The notes under the pieces are model-generated. The model saw only the letters and a list, made by a program, of their open reading frames with translations, had not been told where the DNA came from and ran no database searches. The position numbers and the translations under genes are program-made. 64,000 nt of DNA from Chryseobacterium sp. KACC 21268 (GTDB taxonomy: Bacteria > Bacteroidota > Bacteroidia > Flavobacteriales > Weeksellaceae). The stretch covers positions 124,001 to 188,000 of the forward strand of contig CP117875.1 of NCBI GenBank assembly GCA_028736075.1. Reading direction: 5' to 3'. Positions 24,490-34,260 of the stretch are shown in pieces (within the stretch, counting starts at the first letter, position 1; each line of letters begins with the position of its first letter).

Positions 24490-26496
24490 TTAAAGTTTCG
24501 TCAAAATCATCGCAACACCACCACTTCTCGCCAAGTCAACTGACAGGATCGTTTTGCTGTCCACTTCTTTTTCTTCGATAATGATCGGATAAGGATTCGT
24601 TTCGTAATCTGCACCTTTACCATCGCGGAAGATCTTCGCTTTGTATTTTTTATTTGGGTCTAAGAACTTCAAATCTAGTTTTACAGTTCTCGAATCTTTG
24701 TTTGTGATGCTTCCCAGGAACCAATTATCGGTCGCTTTATCTCTTCTGGCAATCGTCACAAATTCTCCGATCTTCGCATCTGGAACAACCGTTTTGCTCC
24801 AATCTGTCGGGCAAGAGGTGATGAATTCGAAAGCTGGATTGTTCTCATAATTCTCGATCATATCAGATGCCATTTGAAGCGGACTGTAGATGACAACGGA
24901 CAATGCCAACTGCTTCGCCAAGGTCGTGTGCACCTTCGTATTTGGCAAGACAGGATTTGTGAAATTGAAAGTTCCCGGCGTGAAGTCGATTGGACCAGCC
25001 AAACCTCTTGTAAATGGAATGATTGTCGTATGTTCCGGCGGATTACCTCCATCTTTGGACCAAGCATCCCATTCCTGACCTCTCACGCCTTCCTGCGTCA
25101 TCAGATTCGGGAGTGTTCTCTGCAAACCTGTCGGCATTACGGGTTCGTGGTTGTCGATCATTATTTTGTGCTTCGCCGCTTCCTCAATGACTTTTCTGTA
25201 ATGGCGAACGCCGTATTGGCTGCTGTGTGGTTGTTTGCCATCCAATTTTCCGCCAACATAACCGGTTTTCACCACATCAACACCAAACTTTTTGTAATAA
25301 TCAAAAGCATCGCTCATTTGGTTTTCGTAATTCACTGTGTTACCCGCCGTCTCGTGGTGCCCGATCAATGTTACATTTTTGGATTTAGCGTAATCTGTGA
25401 TCTTCTTGATGTCAAAATCTGGATATGGTTTGGTAAACTTGAAATCTTTCCAATCTTCCCAACCTTTGTTCCAACCTTCTACCAAAACACCAGAGAAATT
25501 ATGTTTCGCAGCAAAGTCAATATATCTCAAGACATTCTCGGTATTTGCACCGTGTTTTGGTCCCGCTTTCCAAGTGTATTTTTCCATATGGATTGCCCAC
25601 CAGATGCCGATGTATCTTCCAGGTTTGATCCAGGAAACGTCTCCAAGTTTGTTTGGTTCGTTCAGATTCAACATCAATCTAGAAAGCATCAAATCACCTG
25701 CAGAATTGGCAATGATCATGGTTCGCCAAGGTGTGTTGAAAGGCGCTTTCGCAAATACTTTCTCGCCAGTTGCCCAAGGTGTGAGATAACTTTTCAGCTT
25801 GGTTGAATTTCCAACTTTCGCAAGATTCATTGAAGCGTAATCTGTTAGATTTGCTTGATGAACGGTGAGGAACAAGCCTGACTTGGTTTCCATCGTAAAA
25901 GGAGTTGCAACTGTATCCAGCTTTGAAATTGGATTGGACTTGAACAAACCTTCGTAAAATTCTGTATTGTAAGGAATCGACCAGGTTTTGTGATCCTCAG
26001 GAAAATTGAATTCCGTCAACTCATCCATTATGACAAATTCATTCAGATTCTTTTGTTTAGGAAACTCGTATCGAAAACCGAAGCCGTCGTCATAAACTTT
26101 AAAATCGATGATGAATTCTCTGGAAAGCTTTGAATTGTCCTTAACCAAAACCTTCATCTCGTTGTAATGGTTTCGAACCTCGATCTCTTCGCCCCAAGGT
26201 TGCTTCCAGGTTTCATCAAACTTAGAATGAGAAATATTCTTCACAGAAAGATTGTCCTTAAGCGAACCATCCTTCAAATCAAATCCTAGAAAAGATGGAT
26301 TTAAAATCGACTTTCCTTCTTTGGAAACTTTGTAATAGATCTTGGATTTGTCCAGTCCTACTTCCAAGACGATCTTCCCATCGGGTGATGTTACTTTGTT
26401 ATTCTTGAGAGTCTGTGCGAATGTCAATGGTGAAAATCCCATCAACACGGCAAACAGACAGAAGACCTTGAGCAGATCTTTGTGGTGTAATTTCAT
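24490..26496 (-). CDS. glycoside hydrolase family 97 alpha-glucosidase-like enzyme
   Basis: This 668-residue secreted glycosidase has a signal peptide ending near TFAQ. The GH97 N-terminal beta-sandwich covers about residues 30-280 (SPDGKIVLEV, FRYEFP). The TIM-barrel follows (GRYIGIWWAIHMEKYTW, GVLVEGWNKGWE, IMIDNHEPVMPTGLQRT, MTQEGVRGQEW) with catalytic-type Glu residues in EGW, NHEP and TQEG. A C-terminal beta-domain ends the protein. GH97 enzymes include SusB-type alpha-glucosidases and alpha-galactosidases; which sugar is cut cannot be read reliably. No SusC/D pair is beside it, so it is not in an obvious polysaccharide locus. Confidence 0.93.
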   Translation of the reverse strand: MKLHHKDLLKVFCLFAVLMGFSPLTFAQTLKNNKVTSPDGKIVLEVGLDKSKIYYKVSKEGKSILNPSFLGFDLKDGSLKDNLSVKNISHSKFDETWKQPWGEEIEVRNHYNEMKVLVKDNSKLSREFIIDFKVYDDGFGFRYEFPKQKNLNEFVIMDELTEFNFPEDHKTWSIPYNTEFYEGLFKSNPISKLDTVATPFTMETKSGLFLTVHQANLTDYASMNLAKVGNSTKLKSYLTPWATGEKVFAKAPFNTPWRTMIIANSAGDLMLSRLMLNLNEPNKLGDVSWIKPGRYIGIWWAIHMEKYTWKAGPKHGANTENVLRYIDFAAKHNFSGVLVEGWNKGWEDWKDFKFTKPYPDFDIKKITDYAKSKNVTLIGHHETAGNTVNYENQMSDAFDYYKKFGVDVVKTGYVGGKLDGKQPHSSQYGVRHYRKVIEEAAKHKIMIDNHEPVMPTGLQRTLPNLMTQEGVRGQEWDAWSKDGGNPPEHTTIIPFTRGLAGPIDFTPGTFNFTNPVLPNTKVHTTLAKQLALSVVIYSPLQMASDMIENYENNPAFEFITSCPTDWSKTVVPDAKIGEFVTIARRDKATDNWFLGSITNKDSRTVKLDLKFLDPNKKYKAKIFRDGKGADYETNPYPIIIEEKEVDSKTILSVDLARSGGVAMILTKL

Positions 26497-26560
26497 TAAT
26501 ACTTATTTTTAAGGTTTATATATATTTACAAAAATACACTATTGCAATCAACCCATAAAA

Positions 26561-26588
26561 AAAACCATCCCTAAAAAGAGATGGTTTT
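26561..26588 (-). terminator. terminator at the end of the alpha operon
   Basis: AAAACCATC / GATGGTTTT forms a 9-bp stem with a 10-nt loop, about 22 bp after rplQ. It closes the long ribosomal protein transcript. Confidence 0.85.
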
Positions 26589-26609
26589 GTATTTAAAAAC
26601 TTAGAATTC

Positions 26610-27128
26610 TTATTCTTCAGTTTTTTCTTCTGTAGAAGTTTCAGCAGCAGGCGTTTCTTCAACTTTAGCTTCAGTAGCTTCCACAGCAGCAGTTTCCTTT
26701 TTAGGAGCTGCAGTAGATCTTCTACTTCTTCTGGTTGTTTTCTTCTCTTCTGCGTTTGGATTATAGATCTCGTTGAAATCTACCAACTCGATCATTGCCA
26801 TATCGGCAGCATCACCAAGTCTGAAACCAGTTTTGATGATTCTTGTGTAACCACCGTTTCTTTCAGCGATTTTAGGAGCTACAGTTCTGAACAATTCAGT
26901 TACAGCTTCTTTACTTTGTAGGTAAGAGAAAACTGTTCTTCTATTGTGCGTTGTATCTTCTTTAGCTTTTGTAAGGAGTGGTTCCACGTAAACTCTTAAA
27001 GCTTTCGCTTTAGCAACAGTAGTGTTGATTCTTTTATGTTCAATTAGTGAACAAGCCATATTAGCAAGCATTGCTTTTCTATGCGGGGCTGTTCTCCCTA
27101 AGTGATTTATTTTCTTTCCGTGTCTCAT
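26610..27128 (-). CDS. rplQ: 50S ribosomal protein L17
   Basis: L17 lies at the peptide exit side of the 50S subunit. The first 120 residues match the family ([20 protein letters not shown], then [15 protein letters not shown]). The 172-residue length exceeds the E. coli protein by about 45 because of a tail of basic (TTRRSRRS) and then Ala/Glu-rich repeats. Such low-complexity tails are common in Bacteroidota L17. It is the last gene of the cluster and starts 8 bp after rpoA. Confidence 0.98.
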   Translation of the reverse strand: MRHGKKINHLGRTAPHRKAMLANMACSLIEHKRINTTVAKAKALRVYVEPLLTKAKEDTTHNRRTVFSYLQSKEAVTELFRTVAPKIAERNGGYTRIIKTGFRLGDAADMAMIELVDFNEIYNPNAEEKKTTRRSRRSTAAPKKETAAVEATEAKVEETPAAETSTEEKTEE

Positions 27129-27136
27129 TGTAAGGA

Positions 27137-28132
27137 TTATTTATCAGCGTCTAACTTATATTTTGCAACATCAAACCCGAAATTAAGTCCTTTTGAGTGA
27201 ACCAATTCTTCAAGTTCTGTTAAAGATTTTTTACCAAAATTTCTGAATTTCATCAAATCAGATTTACTGAAAGATACCAATTCTCCAAGAGTTTCTACTT
27301 CAGCTGCTTTCAGACAGTTAAGGGCTCTTACAGAAAGATCCATATCTGCTAACTTAGACTTAAGAAGTTGTCTTGTGTGAAGGGTTTCTTCATCGTATTG
27401 GATAGAAGCTTTTACAGCCTCTGTCTCTAATGTGATTCTCTCATCGGAGAACAACATAAAGTGATAGATCAAGATCTTAGAAGCTTCTGTCAAAGCGTTC
27501 TGAGGTGTGATAGATCCATCAGTTTCAATATCCAATACTAATTTTTCGTAATCTGTTTTTTGCTCTACACGATAATTTTCGATACTATATTGTACTTTCT
27601 TGATAGGTGTAAAGATAGAGTCGATAGCAATAGTGCCAACAGGCGCATTGTTTGATTTGTTCTGATCAGACGGAACATATCCTCTTCCTTTTTCTACGTT
27701 GAAAGTAATTTCAAACGTTACATCTTTAGCCAAAGTTGCGATAACCAAATCTGGGTTAAGGATCTCAAAATTAACGATTGAATCTCCTAGATCTCCAGCA
27801 GTTACAACATCTTTACCAGAGATTTTTGCAGTTACCTGCTCGCTTCCTGGATTTTCAGTTTTTGCTTTAAGACGAAGTTGTTTAAGATTAAGAATGATTT
27901 CAGTAACATCTTCGATCACTCCTGGTATAGTTGAAAATTCGTGCTCTACGCCTTCTATTTTGATAGATGAAATAGCATATCCTTCCAGAGAAGATAGTAA
28001 AACTCTTCTCAATGCATTACCGATTGTAAGCCCGAAACCTTGTTCAAGAGGTCTGAATTCAAATTGACCTTTAAAATCAGTCGAGTTTAAAAGGATTACT
28101 TTATCGGGTTTTATAAATGTTAAAATTGCCAT
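27137..28132 (-). CDS. rpoA: DNA-directed RNA polymerase subunit alpha
   Basis: This protein of 331 residues is the alpha subunit, which dimerises to start polymerase assembly. The N-terminal domain shows [28 protein letters not shown] split over family blocks, with the ALRRVLL core. The C-terminal domain shows [19 protein letters not shown] and [16 protein letters not shown], the helix-hairpin-helix that binds UP elements and activators. The ATG at 28132 gives MAILTFIKP; an in-frame ATG five codons upstream is less likely. It lies between rpsD and rplQ, the standard order. Confidence 0.98.
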   Translation of the reverse strand: MAILTFIKPDKVILLNSTDFKGQFEFRPLEQGFGLTIGNALRRVLLSSLEGYAISSIKIEGVEHEFSTIPGVIEDVTEIILNLKQLRLKAKTENPGSEQVTAKISGKDVVTAGDLGDSIVNFEILNPDLVIATLAKDVTFEITFNVEKGRGYVPSDQNKSNNAPVGTIAIDSIFTPIKKVQYSIENYRVEQKTDYEKLVLDIETDGSITPQNALTEASKILIYHFMLFSDERITLETEAVKASIQYDEETLHTRQLLKSKLADMDLSVRALNCLKAAEVETLGELVSFSKSDLMKFRNFGKKSLTELEELVHSKGLNFGFDVAKYKLDADK

Positions 28133-28163
28133 AGTCTGGTTGAGCAAAAATTTGAAAAAATTA

Positions 28164-28772
28164 TTATTTAGAGTATAATTCGACGATTAACTGTTCTTTG
28201 ATGTCCTCAGGAATCTGAATTCTCTCAGGAGCAGTCGTAAAAGTACCAGTTTTTTTCTCGTCATTGAATTGTAACCACTCATAATTTGCTTTGTAAGCTA
28301 GAGCGTCAGCAATTACTTCAAGAGATTTTGATTTCTCTCTGATAGCAATCACGTCACCAGCTTTTAGCAAATAAGAAGGAATGTTTACCAGCTCTCCGTT
28401 CACAGTAATGTGTCTGTGAGAAACTAGTTGTCTAGCTCCAGCTCTGGTTTTAGCAAAACCTAATCTGAAAACGACGTTATCCAATCTTGATTCGCAAAGT
28501 TGCAATAGGACTTCACCTGTTACCCCTTTACTTCTATGAGCTTTGTCGAAAAGGTTAGCAAATTGTTTCTCAAGGATACCGTACGTGTACTTAGCTTTTT
28601 GCTTTTCCATCAACTGTACTGCATACTCAGATTTCTTTGATCCTCTTCTTTTGTTTGCACCGTGTTGTCCAGGTGGTTGATTTTTTCTTTTCTCGAAGTT
28701 TTTGTCATCTCCGAAAATTGCTTGACCAAATTTTCTAGCAATTTTTGTTTTAGGGCCAATATATCTTGCCAT
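28164..28772 (-). CDS. rpsD: 30S ribosomal protein S4
   Basis: This 202-residue protein is the S4 assembly initiator of the 30S subunit. The S4 RNA-binding fold is visible as [26 protein letters not shown] (shown in part: [13 protein letters not shown]). The N-terminus [16 protein letters not shown] lacks the zinc cysteines of some S4 proteins. In many bacteria S4 controls the alpha operon by binding its mRNA; no leader structure was looked for beyond the short intergenic gaps here. Confidence 0.98.
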   Translation of the reverse strand: MARYIGPKTKIARKFGQAIFGDDKNFEKRKNQPPGQHGANKRRGSKKSEYAVQLMEKQKAKYTYGILEKQFANLFDKAHRSKGVTGEVLLQLCESRLDNVVFRLGFAKTRAGARQLVSHRHITVNGELVNIPSYLLKAGDVIAIREKSKSLEVIADALAYKANYEWLQFNDEKKTGTFTTAPERIQIPEDIKEQLIVELYSK

Positions 28773-28796
28773 TGTTTTAGATTTGAGGTTAAAAGA

Positions 28797-29186
28797 TTAT
28801 ACTCTTCTTCTTTTAGGTGGACGACATCCGTTGTGTGGCATAGGCGTCACATCAACGATCTCGCTTACTTCAATCCCTGAGTTGTGTAAAGTTCTGATTG
28901 CAGACTCTCTACCAGCACCTGGACCTTTTACAAACACCTTAACTCTTCTAAGACCAGCTTCGAAAGCTACCTGAGAACAGTTTTCTGCAGCCATTTGAGC
29001 TGCGAATGGAGTATTCTTTTTAGAACCTCTGAAACCCATTTTACCGGCAGAAGCCCAAGAGATAACTTCTCCTGCTTTATTTGTTAAAGAAATTATGATG
29101 TTATTGAAAGAAGCTTGAATATGCGCTTCACCAATAGCCTCAACTTTTACTTTTCTTTTCTTAACTACTTTTGTTTGTTTTGCCAT
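28797..29186 (-). CDS. rpsK: 30S ribosomal protein S11
   Basis: This 129-residue protein is S11 of the 30S platform. It shows the family blocks [21 protein letters not shown] (in part) and the C-terminal [10 protein letters not shown], which contacts 16S rRNA near the decoding region. It starts 12 bp after rpsM and precedes rpsD, the usual order. Confidence 0.98.
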   Translation of the reverse strand: MAKQTKVVKKRKVKVEAIGEAHIQASFNNIIISLTNKAGEVISWASAGKMGFRGSKKNTPFAAQMAAENCSQVAFEAGLRRVKVFVKGPGAGRESAIRTLHNSGIEVSEIVDVTPMPHNGCRPPKRRRV

Positions 29187-29198
29187 AATTCCTAACGA

Positions 29199-29576
29199 TT
29201 ATTTACTTGCTTTTTTCTTGTTAGCAACTGTTTTTCTCTTTCCTTTACGGGTTCTAGAGTTGTTTTTCGTTCTCTGGCCTCTTAAAGGTAGTCCTAGTCT
29301 GTGACGTATTCCTCGTTGGCATCCAATGTCCATCAATCGCTTGATGTTCAATTGCACTTCAGAACGCAGTTCTCCTTCAACTTTGATGTTGTCCAAGATA
29401 TAAGTTCTGATTGCTGCCAATTCATCGTCATTCCATTCGTTGACTTTCTTGTCTTCGCTGATTCCAGCGCTTTTCAAAATTTCTGAAGCTGTTCTTCTTC
29501 CAACACCGTAGATGTAAGTAAGACCGATAACGCCTCTTTTGTTCTTTGGTAAATCAATACCTGAAATTCTCGCCAT
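29199..29576 (-). CDS. rpsM: 30S ribosomal protein S13
   Basis: This 125-residue protein is S13 of the 30S head, which contacts the P-site tRNA and forms subunit bridges. It starts [20 protein letters not shown], has the helix-two-turn-helix region, and ends in a basic tail with [17 protein letters not shown]. It follows rpmJ by 15 bp. Confidence 0.98.
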   Translation of the reverse strand: MARISGIDLPKNKRGVIGLTYIYGVGRRTASEILKSAGISEDKKVNEWNDDELAAIRTYILDNIKVEGELRSEVQLNIKRLMDIGCQRGIRHRLGLPLRGQRTKNNSRTRKGKRKTVANKKKASK

Positions 29577-29591
29577 AATTTAATTTGGTTC

Positions 29592-29708
29592 TTAACCTTG
29601 TCTTTGTTTAAATTTAGGGTTCTTTTTGTTGATCACGAAAAGCACGCCTTTTCTACGTACAATCTTGCAATCAGCACTTCTTTTTTTGATAGATGCTCTA
29701 ACCTTCAT
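29592..29708 (-). CDS. rpmJ: 50S ribosomal protein L36, zinc-free form
   Basis: This 38-residue gene begins [15 protein letters not shown] and ends PKFKQRQG. The classical zinc ligands of L36 (three Cys and one His) are mostly gone: only Cys14 remains, while positions 11, 27 and 33 are Ser, Asn and Phe. This is therefore the C-minus, zinc-independent type. It lies 10 bp after infA and before rpsM, where L36 normally sits. Confidence 0.95.
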   Translation of the reverse strand: MKVRASIKKRSADCKIVRRKGVLFVINKKNPKFKQRQG

Positions 29709-29718
29709 TTTGTTATTT

Positions 29719-29934
29719 TTAATATCTAAAAGTTATTCTCCCTTTAGTTAAGTCATAAGGAGAGAGTTCGAGTCTTACCTTGTCTCCAGGTAAGAGTTTA
29801 ATATAATGCATTCTCATTTTACCAGAAATATGAGCAATCAATACGTGCCCATTTTCTAGCTCTACACGGAACTGCGCGTTCGAAAGTGCTTCCGTGATCA
29901 CGCCGTCTTGTTCTATATGTTTCTGTTTAGCCAT
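29719..29934 (-). CDS. infA: translation initiation factor IF-1
   Basis: This 71-residue S1-like OB-fold protein occupies the A site of the 30S subunit during initiation. It shows the family motifs [33 protein letters not shown] and [10 protein letters not shown]. It starts 8 bp after secY and is followed by rpmJ, so translation and secretion genes share a transcript. Confidence 0.98.
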   Translation of the reverse strand: MAKQKHIEQDGVITEALSNAQFRVELENGHVLIAHISGKMRMHYIKLLPGDKVRLELSPYDLTKGRITFRY

Positions 29935-29942
29935 TTATTCTA

Positions 29943-31322
29943 TTAAAGGTTTGATGATCTTGATAATTTAGATTGCATCAACCCATCATAATGATGGTTC
30001 AGCAGATATGTGTTAATCTGTTGAACGGTATCCAAGATAACGCCAACCATAATTAACAACGATGTTCCCCCAAAAAATAGGGCAAATCTATCTGTCTGAA
30101 CAAACGCTCCGTGCACTACTGCCGGAAGGACTGCAAAGATAGATAAAAAAATTGCACCTGGCAAGGTTATCTTGGATAAAATATCATCCAGGTAATCTGC
30201 CGTCTCTTTTCCAGGTCTTACTTTCGGGATCAACCCACCATTACGCTTTAGATCATCAGCCATCTGATTTACAGGAATGGTAATTGCCGTATAGAAAAAT
30301 GAGAAAATTATAATTAGTAATGCAAACAATACATTGTACTGCCAGCTAAAAACATTTTTGAAACCAGCCAAAAATGTATTGGATTCGTCAACTTTTGTAA
30401 GCAATCCCGGAACAAACATCAATGCTTGTGCAAAGATGATCGGCATTACACCTGCGGCATTCACCTTCAATGGGATCCATTGTCTAGCGCCATCCATCAA
30501 GTTTCTGCTTACGCCACCTCTTGCTTGAGCTCTACTTACATACTGGATCGGAATTTTTCTTACCGCAACTGATAATACAATTGCCAAAAGAACTACCAAT
30601 AACCAGAAAATAATCTCCACCAAGATCATGATGCTTCCCAATCCACCTTTACCATTCTGTGTCAAAACTTCCTGATAAAATGCTGTTGGAAGGTCCGCAA
30701 GGATACCCACCATAATCAAAATAGAAATACCATTACCAATCCCTTTGTCCGTAATCTTCTCTCCTAGCCACATTGCAAATACAGAACCTGCTACCAGGAT
30801 AATGATACTTGGCAACCAGAACATCACCGAGTTTGGATCGATGTAGTACGCGGATGCAAATTGTGAATAAGGCAAGAAAAATTGCGTTACCGATGTCAAA
30901 TAAGAAGGCGCCTGTACAAGACAAACCGCGATCGTAAGCCATCTGGTGATCTGGTTCAAAGTGTTTCTTCCACTTTCTCCATCTTTTTGTAACTTCTGAA
31001 GGTAAGGGATCGCCATACCCATCAACTGTACAATGATCGAAGCAGAAATGTATGGCATAATTCCTAATGCCATAACAGAAGCACGGCTAAATGCTCCACC
31101 TGTGAAAGAAGACAATAAACCCAAAAGGCCGGCACCTTGTTGGTTCCCGCCTTGGTTTTTGTAATGTTGAAGTAAGTTTCCTACTTCTGCAGTGTTGATT
31201 GCAGGAAGAGAAACATACGATGCGAATCTATACACAAGGACCAACAAAAGCGTCAAGACGATTTTATCTCTAAGCTCTTTTAGGCTCCAAATGTTTTTAA
31301 GTGTTTGTATAAATTCTTTCAT
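29943..31322 (-). CDS. secY: protein translocase subunit SecY
   Basis: This 459-residue inner-membrane protein forms the SecYEG channel. Ten hydrophobic segments are visible. Motifs include IMPYISASIIVQLM in transmembrane helix 2, GIGNGISILI in the middle, and RKIPIQYVSRAQARG in a cytosolic loop that meets the ribosome and SecA. It is slightly longer than the E. coli protein because of the periplasmic loop near residues 45-80. It sits between rplO and infA. Confidence 0.98.
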   Translation of the reverse strand: MKEFIQTLKNIWSLKELRDKIVLTLLLVLVYRFASYVSLPAINTAEVGNLLQHYKNQGGNQQGAGLLGLLSSFTGGAFSRASVMALGIMPYISASIIVQLMGMAIPYLQKLQKDGESGRNTLNQITRWLTIAVCLVQAPSYLTSVTQFFLPYSQFASAYYIDPNSVMFWLPSIIILVAGSVFAMWLGEKITDKGIGNGISILIMVGILADLPTAFYQEVLTQNGKGGLGSIMILVEIIFWLLVVLLAIVLSVAVRKIPIQYVSRAQARGGVSRNLMDGARQWIPLKVNAAGVMPIIFAQALMFVPGLLTKVDESNTFLAGFKNVFSWQYNVLFALLIIIFSFFYTAITIPVNQMADDLKRNGGLIPKVRPGKETADYLDDILSKITLPGAIFLSIFAVLPAVVHGAFVQTDRFALFFGGTSLLIMVGVILDTVQQINTYLLNHHYDGLMQSKLSRSSNL

Positions 31323-31332
31323 TAGTCAATAA

Positions 31333-31785
31333 TTAAAGAGTCGTGATTGCTTTACCTCCAGCTTTGTTGATTGCTTCCTCAGCCGATTTAGTAAACTTAT
31401 CAGCAGTGATAGAAATACCAGATTTCAAGTCACCTCTTCCTAGGATCTTTACTAATTCGTTTTTAGATGCAAGACCGTTTTCTACCAATACATCTCTAGT
31501 GATCTCACCAGTGATGTTTTTAGTATCGATCAAAGTTTGGATCGTATCAAGATTGATCGCTCTGAACTCTTTTCTATTAACATTTTTGAAACCGAATTTT
31601 GGTAATCTTCTTTGCAAAGGCATCTGTCCACCTTCGAAACCGATTTTCTGAGAATAACCAGCTCTAGCTTTTTGACCTTTATGTCCTTTTGTTGAAGTAC
31701 CTCCGTATCCACTTCCCTGACCTCTACCAATTCTTTTTGTGCTGAATGTAGAACCAGTTGATGGTTTTAAATTATTTAAATTCAT
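31333..31785 (-). CDS. rplO: 50S ribosomal protein L15
   Basis: This 150-residue protein has the glycine-rich L15 start (RIGRGQGSGYGGTSTKGHKG) and the FEGGQMPLQRRLPKFGF motif, binding 23S rRNA in late 50S assembly. It starts 86 bp after rpmD, an unusually wide gap for this operon that holds a long hairpin. Confidence 0.98.
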   Translation of the reverse strand: MNLNNLKPSTGSTFSTKRIGRGQGSGYGGTSTKGHKGQKARAGYSQKIGFEGGQMPLQRRLPKFGFKNVNRKEFRAINLDTIQTLIDTKNITGEITRDVLVENGLASKNELVKILGRGDLKSGISITADKFTKSAEEAINKAGGKAITTL

Positions 31786-31802
31786 TGTTGTATTGTAATT
31801 GA

Positions 31803-31871
31803 GATTATAGATTAAAAGATAAGAGATAAGAGACGTCCTGATCAGAGTCTCTTCTCTCTATGTCTAATGTC
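31803..31871. repeat. imperfect hairpin and 7-nt-period array inside the operon
   Basis: Heptamers GATTATA, GATTAAA, then after one extra base GATAAGA and GATAAGA run into GAC. The opposite arm is its imperfect complement (AGAGTCTCTTCTCTCTATG, then TCTAATGTCTTATTTC). Together they can fold into a stem of about 30 bp between rpmD and rplO. See the findings on heptad arrays. Confidence 0.55.
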
Positions 31872-32048
31872 TTATTTCTGAACTTCTAGTAAGTGGCTTA
31901 CAGCAGCTATCATTCCTAAGATGGAAGGTGTAGCTTCGTGCTCTACTACTTGGTGAAGTTTTTTGAATCCTAAAGCTTCAAGCGTTCTTTTTTGGGTCTT
32001 AGATCTATTAATAGCGCTTCTAACTTGTTTTACTCTAATTGTTGCCAT
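31872..32048 (-). CDS. rpmD: 50S ribosomal protein L30
   Basis: This 58-residue gene begins MATIRVKQVRSAINR and continues KRTLEALGFKKLHQVVEH, the standard L30 fold. It is the short bacterial form. It follows rpsE by 11 bp and precedes the hairpin-bearing gap before rplO. Confidence 0.95.
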   Translation of the reverse strand: MATIRVKQVRSAINRSKTQKRTLEALGFKKLHQVVEHEATPSILGMIAAVSHLLEVQK

Positions 32049-32059
32049 TATTATATTTA

Positions 32060-32578
32060 TTAACCGTTAAACACTTTATCTAAAGAAACTCCTCTCATTC
32101 TTGCAATCTCTTCTGGTCTTCTGATGTCCAACAATGCGTTGAAAGTAGCTTTCACAACATTGTGAGGGTTAGAAGAACCTTTAGATTTTGACAATACATC
32201 GTGTACACCTGCAGATTCTAGTACTGCACGTACTGCACCACCAGCGATAAGTCCTGTACCGTGAGACGCAGGTCTCAAGAAGATATCAGCACCACCGTAT
32301 CTTGCAGAAGTCTGGTGAGGAATTGTATGGTTGATCACAGGAACTTTTACCAAGTTTTTCTTAGCATCTTCTACAGCTTTCGCGATTGCAGAAGCAACTT
32401 CTTTAGATTTACCTAGTCCGTAACCGATGATTCCGTCCTCGTTTCCTACAACAACAATTGCAGAAAATCCGAAAGCTCTACCACCTTTGGTTACTTTAGT
32501 TACTCTGTTAACATCAACCAGACGATCTTTTAATTCTAATCCTCCAGGTTTAACTCTTTCTATATTACTATCTACCAT
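32060..32578 (-). CDS. rpsE: 30S ribosomal protein S5
   Basis: This protein of 172 residues has an N-terminal dsRNA-binding S5 domain ([19 protein letters not shown]) and a C-terminal domain ([19 protein letters not shown]). S5 shapes the mRNA entry channel and translational fidelity. The ATG at 32578 gives [10 protein letters not shown]. Longer frames to 32635 run into the intergenic gap after rplR and are not supported. Confidence 0.97.
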   Translation of the reverse strand: MVDSNIERVKPGGLELKDRLVDVNRVTKVTKGGRAFGFSAIVVVGNEDGIIGYGLGKSKEVASAIAKAVEDAKKNLVKVPVINHTIPHQTSARYGGADIFLRPASHGTGLIAGGAVRAVLESAGVHDVLSKSKGSSNPHNVVKATFNALLDIRRPEEIARMRGVSLDKVFNG

Positions 32579-32597
32579 GTTTTCTGAATTTTTAAAA

Positions 32598-32951
32598 TTA
32601 GAATTTAAGACCAGCTTCTCTAGCACCGTCAGCAAGAGCTTTCACTCTACCGTGATACACGAATCCGTTTCTGTCAAATACAATATTCTCGATACCAGCT
32701 GCTTTTGCTTTTTCAGCAATTGCTTTACCTACTGCTGTAGATACTTCTGTTTTTGTACCCTTAGCGTCAACTCCTTTATCTCTAGAGGAAGCAGATACTA
32801 ATGTTTTACCTTCTTTATCATCTACTAATTGTGCGTAGATCTCTTTATTACTTTTGAATACAGACAATCTTGGTAATGTAGCAGATCCTGAGATCTTACC
32901 TCTTACTCTTCTTTTGATTCTGTTTCTCTTCTCAACTTTTGTTAATGCCAT
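32598..32951 (-). CDS. rplR: 50S ribosomal protein L18
   Basis: This 117-residue protein is L18, which binds 5S rRNA at the central protuberance. It has a basic start ([18 protein letters not shown]), a [20 protein letters not shown] core and the [11 protein letters not shown] end. It is 11 bp from rplF and 19 bp from rpsE. Confidence 0.98.
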   Translation of the reverse strand: MALTKVEKRNRIKRRVRGKISGSATLPRLSVFKSNKEIYAQLVDDKEGKTLVSASSRDKGVDAKGTKTEVSTAVGKAIAEKAKAAGIENIVFDRNGFVYHGRVKALADGAREAGLKF

Positions 32952-32962
32952 TTTCTTAAATT

Positions 32963-33508
32963 TTATGCAGATTTACCGGCTTTTCTTCTAATGATTTCAC
33001 CTACGAACCTAACACCTTTTCCTTTGTACGGCTCAGGCTTTCTGAAAGATCTGATCTTTGCAGCCACCATTCCAAGAAGTTGATTATCGTAAGAAGATAG
33101 TGTAACGATCGGGTTTTTCCCTTTTTCAGTCAATGTATCTAGTACAACTTCTTTTGGAAGTTCTAGAACGATACCGTGAGAGAATCCAAGAGCCAATTCT
33201 AATCTTTGGCCATTGTGAGACGCTCTGTATCCAACTCCTACTAATTCTAATTTCTTAGTAAATCCTGTAGTAGTACCAACAATCATATTGTTGATAAGCG
33301 CGCGGTACAAACCGTGAAGCGCTTTGTGCTCTTTTGAGTCAGAAGGTCGGCTGAATGTAAGTACGCCGTCTTCCTGTGTGAAGGTGATCCCTCCTGTAAG
33401 TTCCTGGATCAATTCGCCCTTTGGACCTTTAACTGTTACAACGTTATCTTTTTGAGAGATTGTAACACCAGCAGGAACTTCTATAATTGCTTTACCAATT
33501 CTTGACAT
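32963..33508 (-). CDS. rplF: 50S ribosomal protein L6
   Basis: This 181-residue protein has two L6 repeats: [15 protein letters not shown] with KGPKGEL, and the second with [11 protein letters not shown] and [11 protein letters not shown] near the C-terminus. L6 lies close to the sarcin-ricin loop and elongation-factor site. It starts 18 bp after rpsH. Confidence 0.98.
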   Translation of the reverse strand: MSRIGKAIIEVPAGVTISQKDNVVTVKGPKGELIQELTGGITFTQEDGVLTFSRPSDSKEHKALHGLYRALINNMIVGTTTGFTKKLELVGVGYRASHNGQRLELALGFSHGIVLELPKEVVLDTLTEKGKNPIVTLSSYDNQLLGMVAAKIRSFRKPEPYKGKGVRFVGEIIRRKAGKSA

Positions 33509-33526
33509 TTTCCTTGTTTTAAAAAA

Positions 33527-33925
33527 TTAATATACGTAGCAAATTACTTCACCTCCTACTTTCTCTTGTCTCGCTTTTTTATCTGTCATTACTCCTCTGG
33601 AAGTAGAGATAATAGCTACACCTAATCCGTTAAGTACTCTTGGAAGTTCTGTAGAACCTTTGTACTGTCTAAGACCTGGTCTAGAAGCTCTTTGGATAGA
33701 CTTGATAGCCGGCTTGCTAGTTTGCTTGTCGTACTTAAGAGCGATTTTGATTGTTCCTTGAACCGCGCTATCCTCGAACTTGTAGTTCAAGATGTAACCT
33801 TGGTCAAAAAGAATTTTCGTAAGCTCTTTTTTGATTTTTGATGCAGGAATTTCCACCACTTTGTGGCCTGCGCTTTGTGCGTTCCTTACTCTTGTTAGGA
33901 AATCTGAAATTGGATCTGTTACCAT
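33527..33925 (-). CDS. rpsH: 30S ribosomal protein S8
   Basis: This 132-residue protein is S8, an early 16S-binding protein and in E. coli the repressor of its own operon. It shows DPISDFLTRVRNAQ at the start and the C-terminal STSRGVMTDKKARQEKVGGE. Here it is the first gene after a 349-bp gap with a terminator and a promoter-like box. It therefore probably heads a separate transcript. This position makes self-control by S8 at its own leader plausible but unproven. Confidence 0.98.
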   Translation of the reverse strand: MVTDPISDFLTRVRNAQSAGHKVVEIPASKIKKELTKILFDQGYILNYKFEDSAVQGTIKIALKYDKQTSKPAIKSIQRASRPGLRQYKGSTELPRVLNGLGVAIISTSRGVMTDKKARQEKVGGEVICYVY

Positions 33926-34144
33926 TTCTTTGTTTTAAATTATTGGTTAATGACAATCAGTATTGAAAAGACTTGAAGATTAAAGACTTATATGGACCCG
34001 AATAATTCTTCGCCTGATCTCTTTACCTTCAGTATCTAAACAACTTAATTGTCATTTTGATTTTCTTAATTTCATTATATTCTAATAAACAATGTCAAAA
34101 AGAATAATAGTCACCCAGAGAAATAATAATTTTCTGAGCGGGTG

Positions 34145-34152
34145 CAAAAGTA
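34145..34152 (-). promoter_or_regulatory. probable -7 box for an rpsH-to-rplQ transcript
   Basis: TACTTTTG on the minus strand fits TAnnTTTG. The -33 position is degenerate, with no TTTG at 19 nt. It sits about 220 nt before rpsH, so the mRNA would have a long leader. Confidence 0.5.
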
Positions 34153-34224
34153 CAAAAAAAATTAATAGTATTTATTTTTTTCTTTGTCCTTGAGTTGATT
34201 CAATTTATCCTATATTTATTAAAA

Positions 34225-34260
34225 TACAGCTGACTTATAAAAATATAGAAGTCAGCTGTA
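34225..34260 (-). terminator. terminator after rpsN
   Basis: TACAGCTGACTT and AAGTCAGCTGTA form a perfect 12-bp stem with a 12-nt AT loop, 15 bp after the rpsN stop. A short T-run follows on the minus strand. Confidence 0.75.

Noticed and set aside
24874-25806. 310-residue plus-strand frame
   Set aside because: It is antisense to the GH97 gene and rich in Cys, His and Ile as a by-product of the opposite strand.
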